Assembly (NCBI RefSeq): GCF_903166545.1
Contig: NZ_CAESCH010000001.1
Span: 4,215,116 to 4,279,115, forward strand
Reading direction: 5' to 3'
Source: Metabacillus schmidteae
Lineage (GTDB): Bacteria > Bacillota > Bacilli > Bacillales > Bacillaceae
DNA: 64,000 nucleotides
Position 1 is the stretch's first letter. Every line of letters starts with the position of its first letter. This document shows, piece by piece, positions 43,193 to 52,542 of the stretch. The notes beneath the pieces were generated by a model, which was given only the letters and a program-made list of their open reading frames with translations, was not told the DNA's origin and did not search any database. Both the position numbers and the translations under genes were made by a program.

Positions 43193-44497
43193 ATGTTTAA
43201 GTTATCAGAAAACAAAACGAACGCACGAACTGAAATTATTGCTGGAATTACCACGTTTTTAACTATGGTTTATATTGTTGTTGTCAACCCGATTGTTTTG
43301 GCAGATGCAGGTGTTCCTTTCGATCAAGTTTTTACAGCAACGATTATTGCAACAATTATCGGGACTCTTTGGATGGCCCTTTCGGCAAATTACCCAATCG
43401 CCATTGCTCCCGGGATGGGATTAAATGCATACTTTGCTTATTCAGTAGTGGGAGCTAATGAAAACATTTCATATACTACGGCATTTTCTGCTGTTTTTGT
43501 GGCAGGTATTATCTTTGTCATCTTGTCACTAACACCATTTCGTAAAAAGCTAATTGAAGCGATCCCCAGCAATTTAAAGAACGGAATAACAGCTGGTATC
43601 GGTCTTTTCATTGCCTTTATCGGTTTACGTTTAACTGGCATTGTTACATCAGATCCAAATAATTTAGTTGCATTAGGAGACCTGCACTCCCCATCAGTTG
43701 TTTTAGCTTTAATAGGACTTGCTGTCACATTAGTTTTGATGAGTTTAAATGTTCATGGAGCATTGTTTATTGGTATGGTCATAACGGCAATCATCGCATT
43801 CTTCACTGGTCAGCTTTCATTTGAACAAGGCTTTGTTTCATTCCCAAGCTTACCAGAAGGGCTAATTGTCACAAATCCTTTTACAGCTTTAACAGATGTG
43901 ATTTCACATGGTTTATATGCTGTTGTTTTTTCTTTCTTGTTAGTAACCATTTTTGATACTACTGGTACAATGATTGGAGTTGCTCAGCAGGCTGGTTTAA
44001 TGAAGGGGAATGAACTTCCACGAGCGCGAACGGCTCTCTTGGCAGATTCAGCAGCAACAACAGTTGGAGCGATGTTTGGAACAAGCCCAACAAGCGCATA
44101 TATTGAATCATCCTCAGGAGTTGCAGCAGGTGGACGTACAGGTTTAACAACTTTAACAGTTTCAATCTTATTTGGACTTACATTATTCTTTAGTCCTTTA
44201 ATCAGTGCTGTTTCTAACCTTTCAGCTATTACAGCTCCTGCCTTAATTATTGTTGGGAGCTTGATGATGGGTGCTATTGCAGAAATCAATTGGAAAGAAC
44301 TTGATGAAGCATTTCCTGCGTTCCTGGTTGTATTAAGCATGCCCCTGACATCCAGTATTGCAACAGGTATTGCTCTTGGATTCATTTCATATCCTATAAT
44401 GAAAATAGCAAAAGGGAAATGGAAAGAAGTTCATTTATTTGTTTATATTTTTGCTGTATTGTTTTTTATACAACTCGCTTTTATTGGGGGACATTAA
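43193..44497 (+). CDS. pbuO: NCS2-family guanine/hypoxanthine permease (PbuG/PbuO type)
   Basis: Takes up hypoxanthine and guanine with H+ (NCS2/AzgA-like group). The 434-aa membrane protein has about 12-14 hydrophobic segments; conserved blocks are TMVYIVVVNPIVLADAG, APGMGLNAYFAY, DTTGTMIGVAQQAG and FGTSPTSAYIESSSGV, as in PbuG and PbuO. The genome position between pepV/ytjP and mapB fits B. subtilis PbuO (YtiP), so I use that symbol with caution. CCGGAGGTA precedes the ATG. A PurBox pair lies directly upstream and a perfect terminator follows. Confidence 0.88.
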   Translation: MFKLSENKTNARTEIIAGITTFLTMVYIVVVNPIVLADAGVPFDQVFTATIIATIIGTLWMALSANYPIAIAPGMGLNAYFAYSVVGANENISYTTAFSAVFVAGIIFVILSLTPFRKKLIEAIPSNLKNGITAGIGLFIAFIGLRLTGIVTSDPNNLVALGDLHSPSVVLALIGLAVTLVLMSLNVHGALFIGMVITAIIAFFTGQLSFEQGFVSFPSLPEGLIVTNPFTALTDVISHGLYAVVFSFLLVTIFDTTGTMIGVAQQAGLMKGNELPRARTALLADSAATTVGAMFGTSPTSAYIESSSGVAAGGRTGLTTLTVSILFGLTLFFSPLISAVSNLSAITAPALIIVGSLMMGAIAEINWKELDEAFPAFLVVLSMPLTSSIATGIALGFISYPIMKIAKGKWKEVHLFVYIFAVLFFIQLAFIGGH

Positions 44498-44539
44498 AGA
44501 AAAGGCTAGATCGAGCATTTCGATCTAGCCTTTTCTTTG
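44498..44539. terminator. Bidirectional terminator
   Basis: AAGAAAAGGCTAGATCGA / CGATCTAGCCTTTTCTT around GCATTT; an uninterrupted stem of about 18 pairs between the purine permease gene and the convergent mapB. Confidence 0.93.
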
Positions 44540-44550
44540 TCACAAATAAT

Positions 44551-45297
44551 TTATTGTTTAGTTAAAATAAGCGGACCATCTTTCGTAATGGCAATAGTAT
44601 GCTCATATTGTGCCGATAGTTTTCCATCTATTGTTCTGGCAGTCCAGCCATTACTGTCCATTTTGGACTCCCAAGCTCCTATATTTACCATAGGTTCAAT
44701 TGTAATGACCATTCCTTCCTTCAGCCTTTGTCCCCTATTAGGCTCCCCATAATGGAGAATTGACGGTGATTCGTGAATTGTTCTGCCAATACCATGACCG
44801 GTAAAATCTCTTACAACCGAAAACCCTTCTGATTCAACATATGATTGAATTACGTGCCCAATATCGCCTAGACGGTTACCTACTACAGATTGTTCAATAG
44901 CTTTGTTCAGGGCTTCTTCTGTTACTTGCAGCAGCCTCTTTGCCACAGGTGAGATATCACCAACAGCATACGACCAAGCTGAATCGGCAAGAGCACCATT
45001 AAGGTTTACAACCATATCAATCGTTACTATATCTCCGCTTTTTAATGGAGTTTTTCTTGGAAAACCATGACATATTTCATCATTAATAGATGCACAAGTT
45101 GCATATTCATAGCCTTTATACCCTTTTTGCTCTGGAGTTGCTCCATGCTTTTTTAAATAGCTTTCAACAAAAGCATCAATTTCTAATGTTGTAATACCAG
45201 GCTTAATAAGTTTAGCAATTTCTTTGTGACAATCTGCTAAAAGCTGACCAGCTTTTAGCATCAGTTCAATTTCTCGTTTACTCTTTAAAATAATCAA
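44551..45297 (-). CDS. mapB: Methionine aminopeptidase, type I (MapB-like)
   Basis: A 248-aa type I enzyme that removes N-terminal methionine from new proteins. The five metal ligands fit the family: Asp in VTIDMVVNLNG, Asp in ADSAWSY, His in TGHGIGRTIHE, Glu in ITIEPMVN and Glu in QYEHTI. The start is ATG after CGGAGGGAAGATGTATTG-like sequence. The essential housekeeping map gene lies in the ribosomal cluster; this second copy resembles B. subtilis YflG/MapB in length (249 aa). Symbol used with caution, since it rests on length. Confidence 0.88.
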   Translation of the reverse strand: MIILKSKREIELMLKAGQLLADCHKEIAKLIKPGITTLEIDAFVESYLKKHGATPEQKGYKGYEYATCASINDEICHGFPRKTPLKSGDIVTIDMVVNLNGALADSAWSYAVGDISPVAKRLLQVTEEALNKAIEQSVVGNRLGDIGHVIQSYVESEGFSVVRDFTGHGIGRTIHESPSILHYGEPNRGQRLKEGMVITIEPMVNIGAWESKMDSNGWTARTIDGKLSAQYEHTIAITKDGPLILTKQ

Positions 45298-45428
45298 TAC
45301 ATCTTCCCTCCGATAGTTCCATTCCCTTACATTGTATACAAAAACGTGATATATAGTATGTAAAATTGTAAACTTTTTGTCTATAGGTTATAGCCTAGCA
45401 TACCTTAAGGACAAATACGAAGATAATA

Positions 45429-46589
45429 CTAGAAAAACATGATCGAAATAATCGTTGATAGACATGTGACAAGGAACACAACCGCTAAAGCTGGATAGAC
45501 AAATCGATTCTCACATTTTTTCTTAGCTGTAAACATATAATCTTCTTTTCCATAGTCATTTGACAGATATGGATTCTGTTTTATTAACTCTTTAAATAAC
45601 ATCCCTATCCACATACTAAAGAAAAAGAAAAATGCAATAAACACCAGCCATTTAAACCATATTGGTACAGTAAAAATAATAACTGAAGTAACTGAAATTA
45701 GTTGTAGATAACGAAATATATTCGATTTATCACGAAGGAAAGCCTTTATAAAAAGTTCTGTAACACCATTTTCAGGAGAACGCTTTTGAAAAATTCTAGA
45801 AGAATTTCTCCAAAATACCCATGAACGTTTCTTTTGTTTTTTTGCTTTAGGCATATACACTTCAGGATTGACAGCAAAAAAGAATGTGATGAATTTCATC
45901 TTATTTCTTTGTTCTTTCTCAACATCTTCATAAAATGTTCCTAGCTGAGATTGATAGATTTTCACTTGCCAGATGGCATAAAGAATAAATAGGATAGAAG
46001 TCAAGATGATTAACCAGTTTATTGATTTAAAAAGAATAAAATATACCAATACAGAAAATGAACTAAAAGCGACGCAATGAATAAAGATTCTTTTTAATAT
46101 TCCATATCGATAAACGACTTGTTTATAGGTTGTCAGAAGCACATTTAAACTAAAAAAGAAAATCACCAATAAATGAAAATGTACTGCATTTAGCTCAGAA
46201 AAATGATTGAGTAAAGGATATAAGAAAATATAGATCAATATCCATTTCCCTACTAGCAAGCCCCACGAATAGATCACACCGATATATCTTAATGTATAAA
46301 TCACTCTGGGAAGTTGAAGAAGAGCAAGTTGGTCTGCCTCCTCCATAAACGTTCGAATTCTCCCTTGCCAACTAAAGTAAAAACACCCTAGAAAAAATAG
46401 CTCGTAAGGAAAAGGAGAAAGCCAACTCGGCATGGTAAACCACCATGACTTATAAGCAATTCCAGAAAATACTAATGCCGGAATTAATAGGTATACGATG
46501 ATGGTCCAGTCGAAAACAGAACGTAAAATTTTATATTGGTAGAGCCAGTCTCGCTTTGCACGTAACCACCATATCATGACTCCACTCAT
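45429..46589 (-). CDS. ythQ: ABC transporter permease YthQ (EcsB-like)
   Basis: A 386-aa polytopic protein with about eight hydrophobic segments (for example IIVYLLIPALVFSGIAY, FHLLVIFFFSLNVLL, INWLIILTSILFILYAIW) resembling EcsB. It has the EcsB-like start WWLRAKRDWLYQYKILRSVFDW. Partner of the ATPase encoded by ythP, with which it overlaps by four bases. Same gene order and length as B. subtilis ythPQ. Substrate unknown. Confidence 0.88.
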   Translation of the reverse strand: MSGVMIWWLRAKRDWLYQYKILRSVFDWTIIVYLLIPALVFSGIAYKSWWFTMPSWLSPFPYELFFLGCFYFSWQGRIRTFMEEADQLALLQLPRVIYTLRYIGVIYSWGLLVGKWILIYIFLYPLLNHFSELNAVHFHLLVIFFFSLNVLLTTYKQVVYRYGILKRIFIHCVAFSSFSVLVYFILFKSINWLIILTSILFILYAIWQVKIYQSQLGTFYEDVEKEQRNKMKFITFFFAVNPEVYMPKAKKQKKRSWVFWRNSSRIFQKRSPENGVTELFIKAFLRDKSNIFRYLQLISVTSVIIFTVPIWFKWLVFIAFFFFFSMWIGMLFKELIKQNPYLSNDYGKEDYMFTAKKKCENRFVYPALAVVFLVTCLSTIISIMFF

Positions 46590-47296
46590 CTCAGGAGACC
46601 TTCCTCAATCAAGTGAAAGCAATCTAATAAAGAACCATTCTCTAAACCTGTTTTTTCCCTTATATCACCTAACGTCCCTTGAGCAACAAGTTTCCCTTCT
46701 GATACAAGTAAAAAACGATCACAAATTTTCTCAGCTGTATCAAGAACATGTGTACACATTAATACTCCTGCACCACGTTTTCTTTCTTCCTCTATAATCA
46801 TTAAAAACCTTTTAATTGCACTGGGATCAAGACCGATAAAAGGCTCGTCTACAATATAAAAATCCGGCCTTAGAAGTAATGCTTGAATAATCATTACTTT
46901 CTGCTGCATCCCTTTAGAAAAGGTAGCCGGCATATCGTGCTTGACCTTTTCCATTTTAAAAGTTTTCAAATATATTTCAGCTCGTTCATTTAACACCTTA
47001 TCATCAATCTCATTAATAGATGCAATTAAGTCCAGATGTTCCCATAGTGTAAGATGATCATAAAAAATAGGTTTTTCAGGAATATATGCATACCTGCTTT
47101 CACCCTGTTTTTTTATAGACCCTTTTACATATTCCATCACACCTAGTAATGTCTTAATGGTTGTACTCTTTCCAGCTCCATTTGGTCCAATAAGTCCGAT
47201 CATTTCACCCTTATTTAATGCAAATTCAATATCTTTAATTACCGGTTCTTTATCGTTATAACCAGCTTCCTCAATATTCACTGTTAAAATACTCAT
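46586..47296 (-). CDS. ythP: ABC transporter ATP-binding protein YthP
   Basis: A 236-aa ATPase: Walker A GLIGPNGAGKSTTIK, signature TFSKGMQQKVMIIQALL (FSKGMQQK), Walker B FYIVDEPFIGLD, with histidine switch CTHVLD. EcsA/YthP type, with no C-terminal extension. AAGGAGGAAAGCAA-ATG start. It is the first gene of the two-gene ythPQ operon; the small regulator ytzE lies on the other strand 327 bases away. Confidence 0.9.
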   Translation of the reverse strand: MSILTVNIEEAGYNDKEPVIKDIEFALNKGEMIGLIGPNGAGKSTTIKTLLGVMEYVKGSIKKQGESRYAYIPEKPIFYDHLTLWEHLDLIASINEIDDKVLNERAEIYLKTFKMEKVKHDMPATFSKGMQQKVMIIQALLLRPDFYIVDEPFIGLDPSAIKRFLMIIEEERKRGAGVLMCTHVLDTAEKICDRFLLVSEGKLVAQGTLGDIREKTGLENGSLLDCFHLIEEGLLR

Positions 47297-47623
47297 TTGC
47301 TTTCCTCCTTATTTTTTATACGAAAATAATTTGAAAAGGATTCAAAAAGTTTGATATTTCTTCAACTTATTGTCATACTATTCAGAACAATAGTCATATA
47401 GATTAGTGTGTTAAGTACGCGCGTGCTTGTTTATAGCAAAATAATATGTAAATATTGTGTAAATTGAAACTTTTCTATGGATTATTTCTGTCGAAATCGT
47501 GTAAAATATTGGTGTAACGTTTTACCGCAAAACTAAATATGTACGAAGTGACATCTGAAGTTGCAGTCATCGAAAGGTTGTAGTAGGCATAGCCAGTGCG
47601 ATCAAACGATAAGGAGTGGTTTT
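47297..47623. other. Divergent intergenic region between ythP and ytzE
   Basis: A/T-rich; it contains the ythP and ytzE ribosome binding sites. A -10-like TAAAAT (about 47501-47506) is followed by a leader of more than 110 bases to ytzE, without a strong -35. A leader this long before a small gene is noted; no hairpin or riboswitch is recognised. Confidence 0.35.
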
Positions 47624-47845
47624 TTGAAACCTTCAACAAACCGTATGCTAACCAGAATCAAATCAGTCTACATGTTTATTAATGAGCGGGGAACTGTGAC
47701 AACACAGCAACTCGTTGACGAATTTGGTATTACACCTAGAACGATACAGCGGGACTTAAATGTGTTAGCATATAACGATTTGGTTCACAGCCCAACTAGA
47801 GGCAAATGGGCCACTACAAAGAAAAAGGTTAAGATGTCTTCTTAA
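47624..47845 (+). CDS. ytzE: DeoR-type HTH regulator YtzE
   Basis: A 73-aa protein consisting of a single DeoR-family winged helix-turn-helix (VTTQQLVDEFGITPRTIQRD) with no sugar-binding domain. Its target is unknown. The start is TTG at 47624: AAGGAGTGG lies eight bases upstream, and the N-terminus MKPSTNRMLTRIKSVYMF equals that of B. subtilis YtzE (about 74 aa); the longer ORF from 47561 adds a Cys- and Ser-rich segment without homology. It lies divergent from ythPQ. Confidence 0.9.
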   Translation: MKPSTNRMLTRIKSVYMFINERGTVTTQQLVDEFGITPRTIQRDLNVLAYNDLVHSPTRGKWATTKKKVKMSS

Positions 47846-47878
47846 GTTTGAGTGTAAAATTAAGATCTATATACATAT

Positions 47879-47915
47879 AAAGGAACCTTTCTTTTAAAAG
47901 GTTCCTCTTTTTTTG
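47879..47915. terminator. Bidirectional terminator
   Basis: AGGAACCTTTT / AAAAGGTTCCT-type stem with loop CTTT, followed by CTTTTTTTT, between ytzE and the convergent pseudouridine synthase gene. Confidence 0.85.
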
Positions 47916-47919
47916 CTAG

Positions 47920-48648
47920 TTATAGTTCTATTGGTTTTGCATCTCTTAGTATCTGGACCTCTTCCTCTGTTAACTCCCGATATTCACCTGTTTTTAATTC
48001 TTCTTCATCTAGAACAATAGGACCCATCGAAATTCTTTTTAGATAAGTAACTTTCTTTCCAACAGATTCAAACATTCTTTTTACTTGATGGAACTTCCCT
48101 TCAGTGATTGTCACATGAATGGTCGATTGATTTCCTGACGATATAATCTCAAGCTTAGCTGGCTTCGTTACATACCCGTCATCCAATTCTACACCCTTCT
48201 TAAACGCACTGACATCCTCGCTTGTTACATCACCTAGTATGACCGCGTAATAGGTTTTAGGAACATGCTTTTTTGGGGAAAGAAGTTGATGAGAAAGTTG
48301 TCCATCATTTGTTAATAACAGTAATCCCTCAGTGTCCTTATCAAGTCTGCCAACTGGAAAAGGCTGAAAAACAGCATCCTCCATTTCTAGTAAATCAATG
48401 ACTGTTTCCTGATAGTCATCTTCTGTTGCTGATAAGTAGCCTGCCGGTTTATTCATAAGCAAATAAACAAATTCTTTATACTCAACTACCTCATCATTTA
48501 CCGTGACCTCTTGTTGATCAGTGATAACATGTGTTTTAGGGTCTTTGACAGGCTCTCCGTCAATTTTTACGATCCCTTTTTTCAGTAATTGCTTTACTTC
48601 TTTCCGACTGCCAAAGCCTATATTAGATAATAGTTTATCGACTCTCAT
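47920..48648 (-). CDS. RsuA-family 16S rRNA pseudouridine synthase (YtzG-like)
   Basis: A 242-aa enzyme that isomerises uridine to pseudouridine in rRNA. N-terminal S4 RNA-binding domain (LLSNIGFGSRKEVKQLLKKG), catalytic Asp in the motif GRLDKDTEGLLLLTNDG (Asp in the RLD triad), and the C-terminal TEGKFHQVKRMFES. The RsuA/RluB group is clear; the rRNA target is not. In B. subtilis the homologue at this spot is ytzG. The gene has GGAGATATAT-ATG upstream. It lies 52 bases downstream of murJ on the same strand, with a terminator between. Confidence 0.9.
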   Translation of the reverse strand: MRVDKLLSNIGFGSRKEVKQLLKKGIVKIDGEPVKDPKTHVITDQQEVTVNDEVVEYKEFVYLLMNKPAGYLSATEDDYQETVIDLLEMEDAVFQPFPVGRLDKDTEGLLLLTNDGQLSHQLLSPKKHVPKTYYAVILGDVTSEDVSAFKKGVELDDGYVTKPAKLEIISSGNQSTIHVTITEGKFHQVKRMFESVGKKVTYLKRISMGPIVLDEEELKTGEYRELTEEEVQILRDAKPIEL

Positions 48649-48666
48649 ATATATCTCCTTTTGATT

Positions 48667-48698
48667 TAAAAAAACTCGGATATACCGAGTTTTTTTTA
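48667..48698 (-). terminator. Terminator of murJ
   Basis: AAAACTCGG / CCGAGTTTT with loop ATATA and T-run, two bases before the murJ stop codon, so it stands just past the gene on the minus strand. Confidence 0.8.
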
Positions 48699-48699
48699 T

Positions 48700-50331
48700 T
48701 TATTCAACAGATCGCCTTTTTGGTAAGAAACGGTTAAGTCGGTTTCCCATTAGTTTTTCCAGCAGATGTGAGCGGTATGCTAAGTATATGTAAACCGCTC
48801 CACCAATGGCTACTGAAACACATGTAACAATCACTGCATACATTCTTCCGTCAGCATAGTTTATAAAAATTCCTAATATGGACTGAACAACAGAAACAAC
48901 TAATCCCATAAAAATACATAAGATTGTGATTAGAACCGTTCTTTTCACCAGCAGCCTAAATGTATATCCTGAATGACGTTTAATCATAGCAAACCCATAA
49001 ATTAATGAAACAAGATATCCAGCGGCCGTTGCAAGGATCGAACCTACACCTTCATAAAGCTGAATGAACGTTGTATTTAAAGCTAACTTTACACCTATCC
49101 CGATTACTAAACTAATAACAGCCAGCTTTTGTTTATTTAATCCTTGCAGGATCGCAGCATTCACTGTAAAAAGAGAAAAAAGCAACGCTACCGGTGCGTA
49201 CCACATTAAGATTTGTTTCCCAATCTCTTCAGACGTACCTGCGTAAAATAAATTGTAAGCCGGGCCTGCCAAGATAGAAAGGCCAACTACCGCAGGTAAG
49301 ACGAGCAGCATGATGATCTGCAATGTCTGGTCAATTTGTTTATGCAGAAGTGCCCGATTATTATTCGTAAAAGATTCAGTAATCGTTGGAATTAATGTTA
49401 ACCCAAAAGCAGTTGCCAATGAAACAGGTATCATGACAAGCTTCGGCACATACAAAAGCAGTACAGAATACATATCCATTGTGTAGGATTGATCTTTTCC
49501 TACGTGTAACATCGCCCGGTTAAACGTAACGGTATCAATATAATTATAAATGGGTATTGCCAGACCAACAAAAACAAATGGTCCTGCATATCGAAAGACC
49601 TCTTTAAACATTTTTCCCAAAGGCATTGGGGCTGTTTCCACGAGATTTTCCTTCATGGCTGAAAGTGTATGTTTTCGGCGCAGCCAATAAATAAACAGAA
49701 CGATTAAGCCACCAATTGCACCAACAAAAGCTGCAAATGTCGCATACCCAACTGCTAAAACAAGCCCTCCATTTAGCACATTCATAATTAAGTATGTAGA
49801 AGCTAAAAGGAAAACAATTCTAACTAATTGCTCAACAACCTGTGAAACAGCTGTCGGTCCCATTGACTGATGTCCTTGGAAGAACCCTCTAATTAAACTC
49901 ATTAACGGAACGACAATAAGAGCTATACTCACCATTCGAATCACGAGTGTTGCATCATCAACTGTAATTCCATTCAGCTCATTTTCCGCAAGAGACATGA
50001 TCGCAAATTGAGGTGCCAGCAGATACAAAATGGCAAAAGCAATAAACCCTGTTACAAGCATCACTAAGATACCTGCTTTGAACATTCTCCTGCTTGTTTC
50101 ATAGTCACCAACTGCATTGTATTTCGAAACAAATTTTGATACAGCAGCCGGGAATCCAGCCGTCGCAATACTAAGGAAAATTGTGTACTGGGCGTATCCA
50201 GTTTGAAATAATCCCCCTCCATTTGTCCCAACCATCGCTGCAAATGGAATTAAATAAACCATTCCCAAAATTCTTGATATATAGGTGCCCAATGTTAAAA
50301 CAAAGGTACCTCTTAATAATGTGTTTGACAT
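48700..50331 (-). CDS. murJ: Lipid II flippase MurJ (YtgP)
   Basis: A 543-aa polysaccharide-transporter (MOP superfamily) protein with about 14 hydrophobic segments (start TFVLTLGTYISRILGMVYLIPFA; VLPAVVGLSILAGP; VIVTCVSVAIGGAVYIYLA). It moves lipid II across the membrane for peptidoglycan synthesis. The length equals that of B. subtilis YtgP (544 aa), and its neighbours (ytfP on one side, the pseudouridine synthase on the other) are the B. subtilis ones. The ATG is preceded by GAATATG-type sequence and a weak ribosome binding site (GGTGAATATG). Confidence 0.93.
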   Translation of the reverse strand: MSNTLLRGTFVLTLGTYISRILGMVYLIPFAAMVGTNGGGLFQTGYAQYTIFLSIATAGFPAAVSKFVSKYNAVGDYETSRRMFKAGILVMLVTGFIAFAILYLLAPQFAIMSLAENELNGITVDDATLVIRMVSIALIVVPLMSLIRGFFQGHQSMGPTAVSQVVEQLVRIVFLLASTYLIMNVLNGGLVLAVGYATFAAFVGAIGGLIVLFIYWLRRKHTLSAMKENLVETAPMPLGKMFKEVFRYAGPFVFVGLAIPIYNYIDTVTFNRAMLHVGKDQSYTMDMYSVLLLYVPKLVMIPVSLATAFGLTLIPTITESFTNNNRALLHKQIDQTLQIIMLLVLPAVVGLSILAGPAYNLFYAGTSEEIGKQILMWYAPVALLFSLFTVNAAILQGLNKQKLAVISLVIGIGVKLALNTTFIQLYEGVGSILATAAGYLVSLIYGFAMIKRHSGYTFRLLVKRTVLITILCIFMGLVVSVVQSILGIFINYADGRMYAVIVTCVSVAIGGAVYIYLAYRSHLLEKLMGNRLNRFLPKRRSVE

Positions 50332-50476
50332 ATTCTCATATTCACCATTCTTCTCTATGAAGATTCAACTTTTCTATTTTACCATAAACCTACGGGGTTA
50401 CCATATGATTGTATGGTTTCATCCTTTCTTAAACCAAAAGTAACTTATATTGTTTTTACTTTCTAAAAGCTTTAGC

Positions 50477-50482
50477 TATAAT
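50477..50482 (+). promoter_or_regulatory. -10-like element of ytfP
   Basis: TATAAT, 38 bases before the ytfP start. The nearest -35 at 17-base distance (TTTTAC) is weak, so only the -10 is supported. Confidence 0.4.
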
Positions 50483-50519
50483 ATTAAAGCAGACGAAGAA
50501 ATAAAGGTGTGAAAAATTA

Positions 50520-51791
50520 ATGACATATGATGTAGTCGTAATTGGCGGAGGTCCTTCTGGATTGATGGCTGCAATCGCAGCGGGAGAAAAAAATGCCAAG
50601 GTTCTCCTTTTAGATAAAGGAACTAAATTAGGTAGAAAATTAGCTATTTCAGGCGGAGGCCGTTGTAATGTGACAAACCGGTTGCCTATTGATGAAATCA
50701 TTAAGCATATCCCCGGTAACGGACGCTTCCTCTACAGTGCATTCTCTGAATTTAGTAATGAAGATATTATTTTATTCTTTGAAAATTTAGGAATTCAATT
50801 AAAAGAAGAAGATCACGGTCGGATGTTTCCTGTAACAGACAAGGCACAATCAGTTGTTGATGCGTTAATAGGCGAGTTAAAAAAGCTAAATGTTGAGATA
50901 AGAACAAATGAACCTGTAAAAGATGTCCACTATCATGATAATCAAGTACAAAGTGTTGAATTAATGAATGGTGAAATGATTTTAACCAAATCTGTTGTGC
51001 TTGCTGTTGGTGGTAAAAGTGTTCCGCACACTGGAAGCACAGGAGATGGATACGCCTGGGCAGAAAAAGCAGGACATACTATTACAGAGCTTTTTCCAAC
51101 TGAGGTTCCTATCACCTCAAATGAATCATTTATCCAGGAAAAAACTCTTCAAGGTCTTTCCCTTCGTGATGTCGCATTAAGTGTGTTAAATCCAAAGGGA
51201 AAAGCAATCATTACGCATAAAATGGACATGATCTTTACCCATTTCGGTATATCAGGCCCTGCTGTACTTAGATGCAGTCAATATGTTGTGAAGGCGATGA
51301 AAAAATTCAAAACAAACGCAATCACTGTCAGTATTGATGCCATTCCTGATACAAATGAAGAACAGCTGTATCAATCGATTATTAAAGATTTAAAGATGGA
51401 TGCTAAAAAGGCAATTAAAAATGTTCTTAAAGGCTTCCTTCCTGAACGATATTTATTATTTTTACTAGAAAAAAATGAGATTGATCCACTTATAACATAT
51501 GATAATATTTCCAACGATAAACTTCGTTTATTTGTGAAGGACTGCAAACAATTTCAATTTCAAGTTCATGGAACATTATCAATTGAAAAAGCCTTTGTAA
51601 CCGGAGGCGGTGTATCTGTAAAAGAAATTCACCCTAAGGAGATGTCATCAAAATTTGTAGAGGGTCTATATTTTTGTGGTGAAATTTTAGATATACACGG
51701 TTATACAGGTGGCTATAATATTACATCTGCTCTTGTAACAGGTCGACTGGCAGGAACAAATGCCGCCATACACGCTAAAGGTGACAAATAG
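50520..51791 (+). CDS. ytfP: HI0933-type flavoprotein YtfP (NAD(P)/FAD-dependent oxidoreductase)
   Basis: A 423-aa flavoprotein of the HI0933/BaiN group: FAD-binding [15 protein letters not shown] (GxGxxG, residues 9-23), family motif [16 protein letters not shown] and C-terminal [14 protein letters not shown]. Its role in Bacillus is unknown, though other members are linked to lipid or bile-acid double-bond reduction. Full length. AAAGGTGTG precedes the ATG. It is divergent from murJ, as in B. subtilis. Confidence 0.9.
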   Translation: MTYDVVVIGGGPSGLMAAIAAGEKNAKVLLLDKGTKLGRKLAISGGGRCNVTNRLPIDEIIKHIPGNGRFLYSAFSEFSNEDIILFFENLGIQLKEEDHGRMFPVTDKAQSVVDALIGELKKLNVEIRTNEPVKDVHYHDNQVQSVELMNGEMILTKSVVLAVGGKSVPHTGSTGDGYAWAEKAGHTITELFPTEVPITSNESFIQEKTLQGLSLRDVALSVLNPKGKAIITHKMDMIFTHFGISGPAVLRCSQYVVKAMKKFKTNAITVSIDAIPDTNEEQLYQSIIKDLKMDAKKAIKNVLKGFLPERYLLFLLEKNEIDPLITYDNISNDKLRLFVKDCKQFQFQVHGTLSIEKAFVTGGGVSVKEIHPKEMSSKFVEGLYFCGEILDIHGYTGGYNITSALVTGRLAGTNAAIHAKGDK

Positions 51792-51829
51792 ATTTCATTG
51801 TCAAACTTCTATTTCTTTTTAAATACTAG

Positions 51830-51858
51830 GAATATACGAGGATAAACTCAAATATAGT
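51830..51858 (+). promoter_or_regulatory. SigE-type promoter of cse60
   Basis: -35-like GAATATA (51830-51836), 14-base spacer, -10-like AATATAGT (51851-51858), close to the SigE consensus KMATATT / CATACANT at most positions. It lies 37 bases before cse60, whose homologue is transcribed by SigE in the mother cell. Confidence 0.5.
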
Positions 51859-51895
51859 GTAGGTAACTAGTATTTTCAAAAGGATGTGACAACGT

Positions 51896-52081
51896 ATGTT
51901 AAAGGTTGCATTATTTGATGAAGAACATGAAAAAGACTTAGAAGAAGAAATCAATGAATTTTTAGAGGAGCTTGAGGAAAATCAAATAAGAGATATAAAA
52001 TACAATGTTGCATTTTCAACGGATGAAGACGGTGAGCAGATTTACTGCTACTCAGCCCTCATTATCTATCGTGAAAAATAA
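51896..52081 (+). CDS. cse60: Sporulation protein Cse60 (YteV)
   Basis: A 61-aa acidic protein (MLKVALFDEEHEKDLEEEIN). The family is recognised by FDEEHEKDLEEEINEFLE and the C-terminal YSALIIYRE. In B. subtilis cse60 is transcribed under SigE early in sporulation; its function is not known. It has AAGGATGTGACAACGT-ATG and a SigE-type promoter upstream. Evidence that the organism sporulates. Confidence 0.9.
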   Translation: MLKVALFDEEHEKDLEEEINEFLEELEENQIRDIKYNVAFSTDEDGEQIYCYSALIIYREK

Positions 52082-52082
52082 T

Positions 52083-52121
52083 TAACCTTGCTCGTCCTTT
52101 GGACAAGCAAGGTTATTTTTG
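52083..52121. terminator. Bidirectional terminator
   Basis: AACCTTGCTcGTCC / GGACaAGCAAGGTT around TTT with T-run, between cse60 and the convergent rhodanese gene. Confidence 0.88.
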
Positions 52122-52124
52122 ATC

Positions 52125-52436
52125 TTAAAGTGCACTCTTCGGCTTTGTTTCACCTTTATAATCAAGCATTCCGCCTGTCATGTTCACGACATCGTAGCCT
52201 TTATCTTCTAAATAAGCACATACATTTGCACTACGTCCGCCAGAGCGGCAAATAAAAATTGTTTCTTTGCCTTGGTCAAGTTGCTCCAAATGTTCCGGAA
52301 TATCATTCATACGTATATGGCGCGCTTGCGGAATCATCCCTGCTTCTACTTCTTCATCTTCACGAACATCAATTAATTCAATGTTTTCTCCATTTTCCAA
52401 CTTGCGTTGTACTTCTGCTGCAGTAATTTCTTTCAT
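52125..52436 (-). CDS. ytwF: Rhodanese-like sulfurtransferase (YtwF)
   Basis: A 103-aa single rhodanese domain with the active-site cysteine loop FICRSGGRSA (Cys in CRSGGRS). Sulfurtransferases move sulfane sulfur; the acceptor is unknown here. The start is the ATG at 52436 after AAAGGGTG; the longer ORF from 52445 begins in that site. Length equals that of B. subtilis YtwF. It has the terminator at 52083-52121. Confidence 0.88.
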   Translation of the reverse strand: MKEITAAEVQRKLENGENIELIDVREDEEVEAGMIPQARHIRMNDIPEHLEQLDQGKETIFICRSGGRSANVCAYLEDKGYDVVNMTGGMLDYKGETKPKSAL

Positions 52437-52542
52437 TTCGTACACCCTTTCAGATTTAATAGTTGCATTATATCAAAGTGAGGGGAGGTGGTGCTAGTTT
52501 TGGAAAGCTGGTGATGAAAATGTTCACTAGAGTACACCGCCA

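Noticed and set aside
43984..44385. 133-aa ORF antisense to the purine permease
   Set aside because: A shadow of a membrane-protein gene with strong coding sense on the other strand.
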